Positions 24,963 through 32,976 of a stretch of 64,000 nucleotides of DNA are shown in pieces (the first letter of the stretch is position 1; each line of letters opens with the position of its first letter). The stretch is from Haematospirillum jordaniae. GTDB lineage: Bacteria; Pseudomonadota; Alphaproteobacteria; Rhodospirillales; Rhodospirillaceae. The position numbers and the translations under genes were made by a program. The DNA lies in NCBI RefSeq assembly GCF_001611975.1, contig NZ_CP014525.1, positions 550,001-614,000 of the forward strand, read 5' to 3'. Below the pieces are notes generated by a model. The model was given only the letters and a program-made list of their open reading frames with translations, made no database searches and was not told the origin of the DNA.

Positions 24963-25037
24963 GATGATATCCGGAAAAAGCAAAGTGCCCGAGACGTATT
25001 ATCCGTCCGGGCACAGTTCAAGCCTCATGAGTTACTG

Positions 25038-25655
25038 TCAATAACTTTTCGCAACCGGCTTGTCAACAGGGTTTGAAAAATCAACCCCTAAATTTTTCCA
25101 CGGTGAATCGGGTGCCGCTGGTCCGGAAACCTGATAATCGACAAGCAATCCGCTCATGTCGAGCCATCCCGCCAGCTCGATCAGGGCTTGATGCCAGGCG
25201 GTGTACACAGCCCGTGCCCGGCCAATGCCGTCCATGGTCCAGTCATACCAGATCGAGCCGTCACCAAGCTCCACGCCAGCCCGCACGGCGTGCCCTGTCA
25301 CATGGCGGTTATGGTCGTACAGCTTTCGTGGACGCCCTTGCCGGTTCAGCTCTGCCGCCACAACAGGCCGCGCGCCGGGGAACCATTCGGGCCGGGTGCC
25401 GGAACGGGCGTGACCAATGACCAGACGCTGCATCTCCGCAGAAAGCCCCGAGACGGCCGTGTGAACGGTTTCAGCGTCAGCATGGCATCCCTGACCGGTC
25501 CCCGTGCCGGACAGACCTCCCAGCCCGGCGCATTCCAGCCGCAGCACGCTGTCACGCGGCCACCCCGGCCCCTGATTCTGCAGACCGGTACGATCCGCAC
25601 GCTCGACGGCGTAACTCCACACCAGAAGATCCTCAATATCGATCAAACAGCTCAT
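25038..25655 (-). CDS. Unknown early phage protein
   Basis: A 205-residue protein with a good GAGGGG ribosome site. Features seen are DIEDLLVWSYAVERADRTG at the start, a basic segment QGRPRKLYDHNRHVTGHAVRAGVE in the middle and an acidic, Trp-rich end. No known domain is apparent. It is the first gene after the candidate origin and before the HNH gene, so it may work in replication or late switching. Confidence 0.65.
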   Translation of the reverse strand: MSCLIDIEDLLVWSYAVERADRTGLQNQGPGWPRDSVLRLECAGLGGLSGTGTGQGCHADAETVHTAVSGLSAEMQRLVIGHARSGTRPEWFPGARPVVAAELNRQGRPRKLYDHNRHVTGHAVRAGVELGDGSIWYDWTMDGIGRARAVYTAWHQALIELAGWLDMSGLLVDYQVSGPAAPDSPWKNLGVDFSNPVDKPVAKSY

Positions 25656-25668
25656 ATGCCCCTCTTCC

Positions 25669-25883
25669 CGGACAGTCCGGACAGTCCGGACAGTTGCTAC
25701 ATCCCCAAACTGTACGAAAAAAAATCGTTTTATATAAATATGTTAGCTCTTTCTTACCCCTGATCCGGATAGTACGGACAGTTACCCCTATCATTGGGGT
25801 AACTGTCCGTACCCTCCAACCCTCCGGCCAGCATTGAAATAAAACACTTTTTTTTCGTACAGTCGCCGGACAGTCCGGACGGC
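25669..25883. other. Candidate phage replication origin with nested palindromes
   Basis: A non-coding stretch between helicase and the next gene. From left: three near-tandem GGACAGTCC units (25669-25695), a 15-bp arm CTGTACG plus eight A (25710-25724), an AT-rich tract (25725-25750), a perfect 17-bp inverted repeat with 7-base spacer (25772-25788 and 25796-25812), the complementary 15-bp arm (25848-25862), then another GGACAGTCC (about 25868-25877). Iteron-like repeats, an AT-rich segment and the adjoining primase and helicase point to an origin. Confidence 0.55.
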
Positions 25884-27407
25884 CTAGCGATCTTCATCGC
25901 GGGGGCTGCGCGCAATGCGCTTGCGATCCGCCTCGTCCAGGGCGTCAAGCGCGTCCTGACGGAGCTGGATGCCCCGGTATGTAATAATCCCACAGCGGTC
26001 TTTTTGCAAACCACGTTCGCCCAGCATGCGTCCGAACAAGGTGTTGCTCATCGGTTCGACGGCATTGCCACGGCACCAGAGCGCATAGGCATCAAACAGC
26101 CGCTTGCCTTGGACCGACCCGGCCTCGTGCGCTTCGGTCCAGGCATTGAGGAACAGGCCAAGGGGATCGCTGTCCTCGCGGTATTCACGGGTCGCCGCAA
26201 CCACCGCCTCGGGCGGGCACAAGCCACCTTGCCTCCACAGCCGCAGCCCTTCCAGCACCCAGTTGAGAATACCGGAGCGCTCTTCCCACAGCTTGTTCTC
26301 CAAGCCCGGATCCCTCTTGTCGCGGGCAATCGACACGGTAAACGGCACAAGATTGATCCGCCGCCACACCCCGTGATCCTGCCCGCGAATGACCGGCTTG
26401 TGATTGCCGGACAGGAACAGCTTGAAGCTTGGCGTGAACTCGAAGAAGCCCTGATTCAGGTGCCGCACGGTCAGGGGTTCGCCGCCGGTTATGGACTTGA
26501 TGGTGGACTCGCTGAACTTGACGCCTTTCTCGGGTTCCGACGCCCGCACCATACGCGCACCGGGAAGACGGGCCAGATCCGGAGAGGCTGATTCACCCCG
26601 CTTGCGCTCGTCCAGCACCAGCGAGGAAAATGGCAGACTCATGCAGTACGAGCCAAGCATGCGGGCCATGATGTTGACCAGCGTCGACTTGCCGTTCGCC
26701 CCCGTGCCATAGAAAAACCAGAGTACCTGCTCGTCAATCAGGCCGGTCAGCGCATACCCGAAGGAGCGTTGAAGGAACAGCCTGACTTCGGGGTCCGGAA
26801 GGATATCCTCCATGAAACGCAGAAAGGACGGACAGGTTGCGTCCGGATCATAATCCACCTCGATCACCTTGGTTATCAGATGACTGCGTCGTGGTCTTGA
26901 CGCCCCGGACAGGATGGGGTCATCCAGTTCCAGCGTGCCGTTGGCAACGTTGAGCAGCATGGGATTGGCATCCAGATCCGATGGACGCCGCACACAATAG
27001 TGCTGGCAGATGTTGATCATTGCGTTGATCCGCTGTGCATTCCCGGATGCCCCTGCCCACTTGAAATGGGTTTCGATCTCCTGGATGTCCCGGACCTCCT
27101 TGTCACCGATGGCATCCTGAAGAGCCTGCACCTCGTCGTAGATATGCCTGACCGTCTCGTGCGCGAGGCGGTTTGCCATGGTGTAGCCCATCTCCAGCGA
27201 CCAGCGGCGACCGTCCCACCAGGCCCAGCCGATATCCTGCACATACAGCAAATCGTTTCCGAAGCGGGACAGGAGCCGCTCCGCATTGCCTGCATCATTG
27301 CGCGGCAGCCAGGCCAGACGGTAATTCAGCGGGTCTGTTTGATCAAAAGCAGCGGGCCGCCATGCCACAGCGTGTGTGATGGCGGCAGCCACGTCGTGCC
27401 GTGCCAT
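25884..27407 (-). CDS. Phage SF3 helicase / P4-type primase C-terminal protein
   Basis: A 507-residue replicative helicase. The N-terminal ~180 residues form the D5_N-type region. The SF3 core has FFYGTGANGKSTLVNIMARM (Walker A) at about 236-255, RMVRASEPEKGVKF with the Walker B acid, and LFLSGNHKPVIRGQDHGVWRR with sensor and arginine finger. The C-terminal part resembles a winged helix. The primase is separate and just upstream, so the two together replace a single P4-like protein. Confidence 0.93.
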   Translation of the reverse strand: MARHDVAAAITHAVAWRPAAFDQTDPLNYRLAWLPRNDAGNAERLLSRFGNDLLYVQDIGWAWWDGRRWSLEMGYTMANRLAHETVRHIYDEVQALQDAIGDKEVRDIQEIETHFKWAGASGNAQRINAMINICQHYCVRRPSDLDANPMLLNVANGTLELDDPILSGASRPRRSHLITKVIEVDYDPDATCPSFLRFMEDILPDPEVRLFLQRSFGYALTGLIDEQVLWFFYGTGANGKSTLVNIMARMLGSYCMSLPFSSLVLDERKRGESASPDLARLPGARMVRASEPEKGVKFSESTIKSITGGEPLTVRHLNQGFFEFTPSFKLFLSGNHKPVIRGQDHGVWRRINLVPFTVSIARDKRDPGLENKLWEERSGILNWVLEGLRLWRQGGLCPPEAVVAATREYREDSDPLGLFLNAWTEAHEAGSVQGKRLFDAYALWCRGNAVEPMSNTLFGRMLGERGLQKDRCGIITYRGIQLRQDALDALDEADRKRIARSPRDEDR

Positions 27408-27410
27408 AGT

Positions 27411-28475
27411 TTATGTGCCTTTTCGATAAAAGTCGTTCATGTCCATCCCCACGGGGGGAGACGCCCGCCGGACCTGCACCCCCGAACGATGCAGACGCGC
27501 AAGCCCGCGTGTAACCCGCTGTTCCATATCGGCTGGATTTGTGCCGTCCGCATCTTCAAGCCATGTGAAGGTCTTCAGTCCGGCCCATGGAGTCCAGCCG
27601 CCATGGCCATCCGTCCGCCCGCTGAAGTTCCCAAGAGAAGCCAGAGCAATCGCGGGCAAGGAAGGAACGGCACACCACCCGGCAAGGCTGGTTTCGATGC
27701 CTTCTCCCCCCTGCATGTGCGGCATCCGCTTCGATGACAGGGGGATGATGGAGCCGCTGGCCCGACCCAGCATCTTTTTGCCCCGGACAGGCAACCCATC
27801 CACCTCTTTCAGGCGTGAAGACCCGTCCGGGCACAGCCATGTGCGATGCACGCCTACAATCCGTGCCTTTCCGTCTCCATCCGGCAGGACAAGGGGCGCA
27901 ATCATGACCGGGCCAGCCCAGACCACCCTGAACCGGCCATCCGCACCACACTCCACGCATTCGTCACACGGGCGAAACCGGAGTGCGTCCGGCAGGCCGC
28001 CGATACGGTCCAGATCCAGCCCCCGTCCTTCCCGCAGATACCGCTCCACCACCGTTCCACGGGCATTGTCCGATCCGGCCCACAGGATCCGCGCCCGTTC
28101 TGCCGCTGCCGCATCCTTTGCCGCGCGATCCTCCTGATTCCGGCGCGTCAGGACCGGACGCAGGGGACGGGACGGACGCTGGCCTGAAACCGCCACTCCG
28201 GCCAGATCGGCCAGTTCGGTGACGGCTTCAACGAAAGTGCGGCCACGTGCCATGAGATAGCCAAAAACATCGCCGTTCCAGCCACACCCGAAGCAGTGCG
28301 CAAAGCCCTTGTCCTCGCAAACGGTAAAGCTCGGCGTTCTCTCGGCATGAAAGGGGCACAGGCCCTGGAACTCACGTCCGCACCGGATGAGACGGATGTC
28401 CCGCCCAACAATTTCGGAAAGCGGGATCCGCTCCCGGATCGCGCGCAGAACAGACGGATCAAAACGGGAACCCAT
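27411..28475 (-). CDS. DNA primase (CHC2 zinc finger and Toprim)
   Basis: A 354-residue primase. Residues ~30-65 form the CHC2 zinc finger (CPFHAERTPSF, then CFGCGWNGD). Residues ~240-330 form a Toprim-like domain with GGEGIETSLA and WLEDADGTNPADM. A second cysteine cluster, CDECVECGADG, lies in the middle. It makes primers for phage replication. Its start overlaps the upstream stop by one base and the helicase follows after three bases. Confidence 0.9.
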   Translation of the reverse strand: MGSRFDPSVLRAIRERIPLSEIVGRDIRLIRCGREFQGLCPFHAERTPSFTVCEDKGFAHCFGCGWNGDVFGYLMARGRTFVEAVTELADLAGVAVSGQRPSRPLRPVLTRRNQEDRAAKDAAAAERARILWAGSDNARGTVVERYLREGRGLDLDRIGGLPDALRFRPCDECVECGADGRFRVVWAGPVMIAPLVLPDGDGKARIVGVHRTWLCPDGSSRLKEVDGLPVRGKKMLGRASGSIIPLSSKRMPHMQGGEGIETSLAGWCAVPSLPAIALASLGNFSGRTDGHGGWTPWAGLKTFTWLEDADGTNPADMEQRVTRGLARLHRSGVQVRRASPPVGMDMNDFYRKGT

Positions 28476-28672
28476 CAGGGGTGGGCTGTACCGGGGTAGG
28501 CAATCGCCGGAAGCCCGGACGCCTCCAGAACGTCATTGGCCGTGCACACCAGTTGTCGCGGCGTGACAAGACGCCCGTCAAGGCGATACATCCCGTCAGG
28601 CACCGGCACCACACGATCACCCAGTATGCGTCTGGCCCGGTACAGGGGGTTTTCCACCAGAAACCGGTTCAT
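28475..28672 (-). CDS. Small conserved early protein, unknown
   Basis: A 65-residue protein with the sequence shape of a small phage DNA-associated protein: VENPLYRARRILGDRVVPVPDG and RLVTPRQLVCTANDVLEASG. Its ATG overlaps the stop of the regulator upstream and its stop overlaps the primase start. It is therefore a real member of the operon, with no known function. Confidence 0.6.
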   Translation of the reverse strand: MNRFLVENPLYRARRILGDRVVPVPDGMYRLDGRLVTPRQLVCTANDVLEASGLPAIAYPGTAHP

Positions 28673-29112
28673 GTGCGGCCCCTCTCCAGGGATGCGGCCA
28701 GTTCTTCCGCCGCTGCCGCCGCTTCACGCAGCTCGCGGATTACGCCCGGGCGCTCCTGATGGTCGATGTGCCCGTCGGCCATCGCGTGGCCAAGTGCGGC
28801 GATGCCTTCACCAAGCTCGGCCATCACGTGATTGGCGTTTGCCGTCTGCTCCAGGCGATGGACACCACCCAGACCGGCCTGCGCCAGTACGTGTTCCGCA
28901 AAAGCAACCGGCAAGACCCGAAAGTAAGAAAACAGCGCCGCAACACTTGGCACCGTTTCCCCCCGATGGTGAGCCTTGATCGTTCGCGTGTCGATCCCTG
29001 TCCACCGGGACAGCTCTTCCCTGGACATGCGACCCGGGCCGACAAACATGTTCAGCGCCGTGGAAATGCTCTGCTTTAACGCATCAGTGTTGATCGTCCA
29101 GTTTTCTGACAT
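28669..29112 (-). CDS. CII-like or early regulator with helix-turn-helix
   Basis: About 147 residues from ATG 29112. The frame upstream overlaps no gene but lacks a ribosome site. Residues ~25-70 form a helix-turn-helix (MSREELSRWTGIDTRTIKAHHRGE). The C-terminal third is an Ala/Glu-rich helix likely to mediate oligomerisation. It is the first gene after the Cro-like gene in the leftward early operon, the position of a CII or replication regulator. Confidence 0.7.
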   Translation of the reverse strand: MSENWTINTDALKQSISTALNMFVGPGRMSREELSRWTGIDTRTIKAHHRGETVPSVAALFSYFRVLPVAFAEHVLAQAGLGGVHRLEQTANANHVMAELGEGIAALGHAMADGHIDHQERPGVIRELREAAAAAEELAASLERGRT

Positions 29113-29165
29113 GGATTTGCACTCGCCTTGCAGGTGATGCTTCCCCCTGCGATGAAAAAGGGGGG

Positions 29166-29375
29166 ATGATGGATATCGAGACATTGCTGAAACATGCGCC
29201 GCCCCTGGGAACACCGGACCGTGCTGAATGGAACAGGAGCCTGGGGGCGGATATCGACACAATGCTCAGGGCTGTGCGCATTCAGGTGCGCCTAGCCCGG
29301 AAAATGGCCCTCAGCGTGCGAGGGCGACCGCAAGGACCTCATCAAGATCGAAGCCAAGCGCCTGATGGATCCTGA
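29166..29375 (+). CDS. Possible small antisense-oriented ORF
   Basis: A 69-codon frame on the plus strand between the two leftward regulators, with AAGGGGGG next to the ATG. Its translation (WNRSLGADIDTMLRAVRIQV) looks protein-like, but the last third overlaps the Cro-like gene. I see no homology. Coding is doubtful. Confidence 0.3.
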   Translation: MMDIETLLKHAPPLGTPDRAEWNRSLGADIDTMLRAVRIQVRLARKMALSVRGRPQGPHQDRSQAPDGS

Positions 29376-29526
29376 CCGCCATCCGTGGTGAGACACGCCC
29401 GATCTTGAGGGCGCGGGATATACTGCCTTGACCCATGGCAATCTTGCGGCTGAGCGCACTTTGCGACCCAGCCACACCAACAGCCTGTTCCATGAAATGT
29501 ATGGCCCGGAGCTGTGCTTCTGTCAT
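29311..29526 (-). CDS. Cro-like regulator (YdaS-type HTH)
   Basis: A 71-residue protein from ATG 29526 with GAGG upstream. Almost the whole protein is a helix-turn-helix (AVGVAGSQSALSRKIAMGQG, then SISRALKIGRVSPRMAVRI) of the YdaS/Cro kind. It diverges from the CI-like gene across a short region that holds a palindromic operator. It starts the leftward early operon and would commit the phage to lytic growth. Confidence 0.82.
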   Translation of the reverse strand: MTEAQLRAIHFMEQAVGVAGSQSALSRKIAMGQGSISRALKIGRVSPRMAVRIHQALGFDLDEVLAVALAR

Positions 29527-29536
29527 GCTTTCCTCC

Positions 29537-29550
29537 ATCTATAAATAGAT
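29537..29550. promoter_or_regulatory. Operator 1 between cro and cI
   Basis: The 14-bp palindrome ATCTATAAATAGAT overlaps the region just upstream of the cro ribosome site. A 12-of-14 match lies at 32528-32541. A related half-site (ATCGATAA) follows at about 29560. It is the likely binding site of the CI-like and Cro-like proteins. Confidence 0.6.
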
Positions 29551-29610
29551 GAACAAGCTATCGATAATTATGTGGACCGTCAAGGACATGAAATGGGGTA
29601 GAAGAGAGTC

Positions 29611-30009
29611 ATGACCGAATACGATCTTGATAGCATCGGCGGACGCCTGAAGAAGTTGCTGGCCGACCGGAACATGTCGATCAGCGAGCTTGCGCGCCGT
29701 GTCCGGGCCTCGCAGTCGTCCATATCCTTCCTGATTGCGGGCAAAACCCGTACCACGTCAAAGCTGGCCGAGATTGCACGGGTCCTGGACGCGGATATTG
29801 CGTGGCTGGCGACAGGTCAGCCCAATCAGGACAGGGCAACATCAGGTCTTGATCGTGAACTGATGCGCTATGTGATTGCGCAATCCCTGTCAGGACTGCT
29901 GCAGGGGGGGCTTACCCCGGCCCAGGTTGCCGATGTCCTGATCGGCCTTCACGACAGCTGGCGCGGGAACGGGGCAGAAGCGGTAACGGCGTCGAAGACG
30001 GAGAGCTGA
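29611..30009 (+). CDS. CI-like repressor without protease domain
   Basis: A 132-residue protein with an N-terminal XRE-type helix-turn-helix (RNMSISELARRVRASQSSIS, then FLIAGKTRTTSKLAEIARVL) and a short C-terminal helical part (about 85-120) in place of an S24 autocleavage domain. It faces away from cro. Lacking the RecA-activated cleavage domain, induction must use another route, perhaps the BRO antirepressors. It would hold the lysogenic state. Confidence 0.8.
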   Translation: MTEYDLDSIGGRLKKLLADRNMSISELARRVRASQSSISFLIAGKTRTTSKLAEIARVLDADIAWLATGQPNQDRATSGLDRELMRYVIAQSLSGLLQGGLTPAQVADVLIGLHDSWRGNGAEAVTASKTES

Positions 30010-30035
30010 CAGCCTGCTGAATGTAAAGAGCAAGT

Positions 30036-30389
30036 TCAGATTGTTGAGCGGCGCAATAGACGGAGCTGCTCGATCAGCTCTGGCAAGCACTCTTGTACGG
30101 TATCCCATACAACGCAAAGATTAATCTCGAAGTATCCATGGGCAATTCGGTTCCGCATGCCGCGCATACTGCGCTAGGGGACTTCGGGATGCTCGGCGAC
30201 AAAAGCGCCATACCCACTTATAATCTTGGCGGAGGCTTCCCCAACGATAACCATGCTCATTATGACAGCCTGCTGCGTCCTTTTATCAGCCAGGAAGTCA
30301 TCTTTATCCAGACCATCCACAAAGGTGCACGCATCCTCCGCAGCTTGCTGCATATGCTCCAGATAGTCTTCCAGGCGATTCTCGTTCAT
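30036..30389 (-). pseudogene. HepT-like toxin with an in-frame amber stop
   Basis: The frame encodes a HEPN-type HepT ribonuclease toxin of ~117 residues, but codon 72 is TAG (30174-30176). As it stands the product ends after EHPEVP, before the catalytic segment MRGMRNRIAHGYFEINL that continues in frame to a TGA at 30036. In relatives this codon is usually Trp, and TGG to TAG is one base change. The RxxxxH active motif is therefore lost. The gene overlaps mntA by four bases. It was probably inactivated by mutation, unless amber readthrough occurs. Confidence 0.8.
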
Positions 30390-30676
30390 AGGGCCTTGGC
30401 CTCGGACAGAACCTTGGCCCGGAATTTTTCCGGCAGATCCTCGGGCGTCAGCACCTCAACACGAATGCCCAGGAGAAGCTCAAGCTCCTCCTGGAGGCCA
30501 CCGAGTTCAAACAACGTCGTGCCGGGCGGTGCATCAACCAAAAGGTCAAGGTCACTGCCTTCCTGGTCGGTGCCATGCAGGACCGAGCCAAAAATACGGG
30601 GATTTTTCAGGCGTGACCGATCGATGGCAGCACGCACGACCCGCCTTTTCCTCTCAAGCAGGACAGATGTCCGCAT
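30386..30676 (-). CDS. mntA: MntA-type nucleotidyltransferase antitoxin
   Basis: A 96-residue minimal nucleotidyltransferase from ATG 30676, with GGAGGGAG upstream. The catalytic motif is complete: RIFGSVLHGTDQEGSDLDLL, with GS and the DxD pair. MntA proteins block HepT by attaching AMP groups near its active site. The partner here is truncated by an amber codon, so the antitoxin may now be a relic or serve other HEPN toxins. Confidence 0.85.
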   Translation of the reverse strand: MRTSVLLERKRRVVRAAIDRSRLKNPRIFGSVLHGTDQEGSDLDLLVDAPPGTTLFELGGLQEELELLLGIRVEVLTPEDLPEKFRAKVLSEAKAL

Positions 30677-30707
30677 AGATCTCCCTCCTGTGCCACACGA
30701 CCAAGCA

Positions 30708-31313
30708 TTACCAACGAACAGCCCCATTGCAAGCCTCATTGCTCTCGTCCTCTGACGAGGCTCCCCATTGCGTGGCCATGGCTTGGGCGATTCCGGGATA
30801 GGTCCGGCTGCGGAGCTTCCAGCGGTCAGGTGTGGGTGGCATGTGATGGATGCGTGCTTGCCGCCCGTCGACAACGTGGGTGGGCTGTAGCAGAGGCAGA
30901 CCTTTAAGCCAAAGACACGTAGCCTTGGTTTCCCCATGCCCGAACTGCCAGGGCTGGATGATCTGATCCGGCTTCCGCCACAGGCTGGACAGGACCGAGA
31001 CCGGATTTTCCAGTGCAATGCGCGGAATGGCGCTGCAGGCCAGCATCCGGACAAACGATACGGCGGCCTGCTGCCGCCCGTCCTGACGCTTCTCGCTGAA
31101 ATGTCGTGCTCCGGATACAGCCAGGTCCGTGCAGGGAGGATGGAAAATTGCCAGATCCCACGGATAGTCCAGCACATCACGCACGTCTCCTTTGTAGTGC
31201 GGTCCGGGCGTTTCCGTCTCCAGCAGATCACAAGACATGGCCTCGTGACCCGCCGCCCGGAATGCATCCCGCACGGTCCCAGAGAACTCGCATCCGACAA
31301 GCACGCGCATCAT
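30708..31313 (-). CDS. DNA methyltransferase-like phage protein
   Basis: A 201-residue protein that begins RVLVGCEFSGTVRDAFRAAG, a SAM-binding-like motif, followed by SCDLLETE and a Pro-Cys motif DLAIFHPPCTDLAVSGARHF. Phage proteins with this layout are commonly annotated as cytosine methyltransferases, and PPC is the catalytic loop of that class. It is shorter than classical C5 enzymes and lacks an obvious target-recognition domain. It may modify phage DNA to evade restriction. Confidence 0.6.
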   Translation of the reverse strand: MMRVLVGCEFSGTVRDAFRAAGHEAMSCDLLETETPGPHYKGDVRDVLDYPWDLAIFHPPCTDLAVSGARHFSEKRQDGRQQAAVSFVRMLACSAIPRIALENPVSVLSSLWRKPDQIIQPWQFGHGETKATCLWLKGLPLLQPTHVVDGRQARIHHMPPTPDRWKLRSRTYPGIAQAMATQWGASSEDESNEACNGAVRW

Positions 31314-31341
31314 TCGATATCCTTATGTCCGGCCACGCCAC

Positions 31342-31638
31342 TTAACGCGCGGCCCATGTTGGTGCTTTTGGTTTCGTGGATGTCAGGGCCGCGTCAGGAA
31401 GAGCGAATTGCCGGAGGGCGGCATCGATTTCAGCATCCTTTCTGGCGGCATCCCGTTCGGCAAGAAGCCGCGCGGCCAGATGGCGAACGTGGTCCTGATT
31501 CAGCAGCACCGGATGATCACAGACAATGCGGGCCAGTACACGCAAGGCAGCGGTAATCCGCTCTTCGGTCAGGGGGCCCGGACGGGTGTGCGCCCTGGCT
31601 CCCTGCATGGGAATCCTGATGTCCTTTGTCAGGGGCAT
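31342..31638 (-). CDS. Unknown early protein
   Basis: About 98 residues from ATG 31638, just after the stop of the HD-type gene; a start at 31695 inside that gene is also open. It is helical and basic with LTEERITAALRVLARIVCDH and HVRHLAARLLAERDAARKDA. No family is recognised. It lies in a run of four overlapping leftward genes under the second operator. Confidence 0.55.
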   Translation of the reverse strand: MPLTKDIRIPMQGARAHTRPGPLTEERITAALRVLARIVCDHPVLLNQDHVRHLAARLLAERDAARKDAEIDAALRQFALPDAALTSTKPKAPTWAAR

Positions 31639-31640
31639 CG

Positions 31641-32324
31641 TCAGCTTGCCATTGCCTGGTGCCGTACAGCCCGGCTGCGCAGACTTTCCAGACACTCCAG
31701 GAACAGGTCCGGAGCACGGTGTTCGGGTTCAGGCTGGATGCGGAACTCTGCCGCGCCCGGAAATTCCATATCGCTGTTCCGGACCAGAAGCAGATCCCGA
31801 TACTCGGTCGCAAGCATGATCTCATCGACAAGTTTCAAAACAGTGACCCAGCCCGCAGGCAAAGGAAAAGGCAGCCCGAATGCCTGGTGGATGGTGAGGG
31901 TAATCGCCGTGTCAAGCGTTCCAAGCGGAGAGATTCTGGCAATTTTCTCCAGTGCCATGGTGACCAGCGGTGAAAGCGTGCCAATGTAGGCATCCGGCGC
32001 ATCGTCCAGGAGCGCGGCCAACAACAGCTGCCGGGCCATGGCGTCATCATGGCGGGCACGGCGTATAACGGCTTCGGTTGTTTCGCTGCGTTCTGGTCCG
32101 GCAATCCGCAGCAGCCGGGACAGGGAACGATCATTGCGGATTGCCCGTCGCAGAACATCCACGCCAAGCCATGCGTGCTGGGCAACGCAATAGAACGTCG
32201 AGGTGTGTCCACCAAGGCGGGGCAGACGGGACAGGGCAATGGCAATGTCGCGTGGGTTGATGTCGCGCGGGTCGGGATGAAGCAGTGAAAATCGATGGCC
32301 CGCGTATGTCTGGATAATGGTCAC
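31641..32324 (-). CDS. HD-type phosphohydrolase relative lacking the HD histidine
   Basis: A 227-residue protein with a GTG start at 32324 behind AGGAGG. It follows the YfbR-like phage HD family: TYAGHRFSLLHPDPRDI, GGHTSTFYCVAQHAWL (first His ligand His50), then the motif that should be LLHDA. Here it reads LLDDAPDAYIG, Asp107-Asp108, so the central metal-binding His is missing. A ~45-residue insert separates the two motifs. The C-terminal VDEIMLATEYRDLLL is kept. It is probably not a normal nucleotidase. Confidence 0.75.
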   Translation of the reverse strand: MTIIQTYAGHRFSLLHPDPRDINPRDIAIALSRLPRLGGHTSTFYCVAQHAWLGVDVLRRAIRNDRSLSRLLRIAGPERSETTEAVIRRARHDDAMARQLLLAALLDDAPDAYIGTLSPLVTMALEKIARISPLGTLDTAITLTIHQAFGLPFPLPAGWVTVLKLVDEIMLATEYRDLLLVRNSDMEFPGAAEFRIQPEPEHRAPDLFLECLESLRSRAVRHQAMAS

Positions 32325-32506
32325 GGATGAACCTCCTCAACGCTGTGAACCAGCCTGCGGATCAGGGCGTTCGGATCTGATGACTGTTTGAAAAGCTCTG
32401 TAAAAAGCCTGATTTCTGTCTTTCTTCCGTGGCGGGCGCTCCAGGCAAGTGACCAGGCACGGTGCGCCCGAACAGAAAGAGGGAGTATGGCGAGGCGATC
32501 ATCCAT
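32321..32506 (-). CDS. Small early protein, unknown
   Basis: A 61-residue basic protein (SVRAHRAWSLAWSARHGRKT, then a helix ending RLVHSVEEVHP). Its stop overlaps the GTG of the HD-type gene by four bases. It is the first gene behind the second operator. No known family. Confidence 0.55.
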   Translation of the reverse strand: MDDRLAILPLSVRAHRAWSLAWSARHGRKTEIRLFTELFKQSSDPNALIRRLVHSVEEVHP

Positions 32507-32527
32507 GGCGTGTCCCCTTGATAATTA

Positions 32528-32541
32528 ATCGATATATAGAT
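32528..32541. promoter_or_regulatory. Operator 2 upstream of the accessory leftward operon
   Basis: ATCGATATATAGAT matches operator 1 at 12 of 14 positions and lies in an AT-rich region 22 bases before the 61-residue gene. Wider arms TTAATC and GATTAA surround it. It suggests that the same repressor silences this operon and possibly the rightward small gene at 32740. Confidence 0.55.
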
Positions 32542-32739
32542 GATTAAGCGATGAAATACGGGCGTGTCTATATTTTTATCGATGGACGGGTGATGTTATT
32601 TTTGTTTGCCCCCGGATGCCCGCCACTTGGCTCGCGCGTAACGGATCCGGGTCAGGGCGTATACAAGGCATTGAAAAACAATGCCCTTAACCCGCCAGCG
32701 ATCGCTGGCCTTGGTGTTGTTTATGCAAGAGAAAGTAGT

Positions 32740-32976
32740 ATGAGTAAGAACTACCCAGACCGTTTTCCCGAGGAAATGGGGCGGGCCATACGCGCCCAGG
32801 CCGGGCTGATTGCGGATGCCTGTGGCCGGAGCGCCTATCAAAGGCGGAAACGCTGGATGCAGGGGGCGCTGCTGGCGACAGCAGTAGCAGCCGGAATGGT
32901 TGTCGGCTATGGCGCGGCGCGGCTCCTTGAAAAGCCAGCCTCAACCTGTGACACAGTTCTGGTTGTCCAGCGCTGA
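32740..32976 (+). CDS. Small single-pass membrane protein
   Basis: A 78-residue protein from ATG 32740 (weak ribosome site). The N-terminal half is polar and the C-terminal half has one membrane segment (about 43-64, GALLATAVAAGMVVGYGAA). The topology fits a superinfection exclusion or host-takeover protein, but nothing identifies it. The open frame continues upstream to 32551 without a better start. Confidence 0.5.
   Translation: MSKNYPDRFPEEMGRAIRAQAGLIADACGRSAYQRRKRWMQGALLATAVAAGMVVGYGAARLLEKPASTCDTVLVVQR

Noticed and set aside
25772..25812. Perfect 17-bp inverted repeat as a transcription terminator
   Set aside because: Neither side has a T tract directly after the stem, and the repeat sits in a larger symmetric array. 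An origin or operator fits better.
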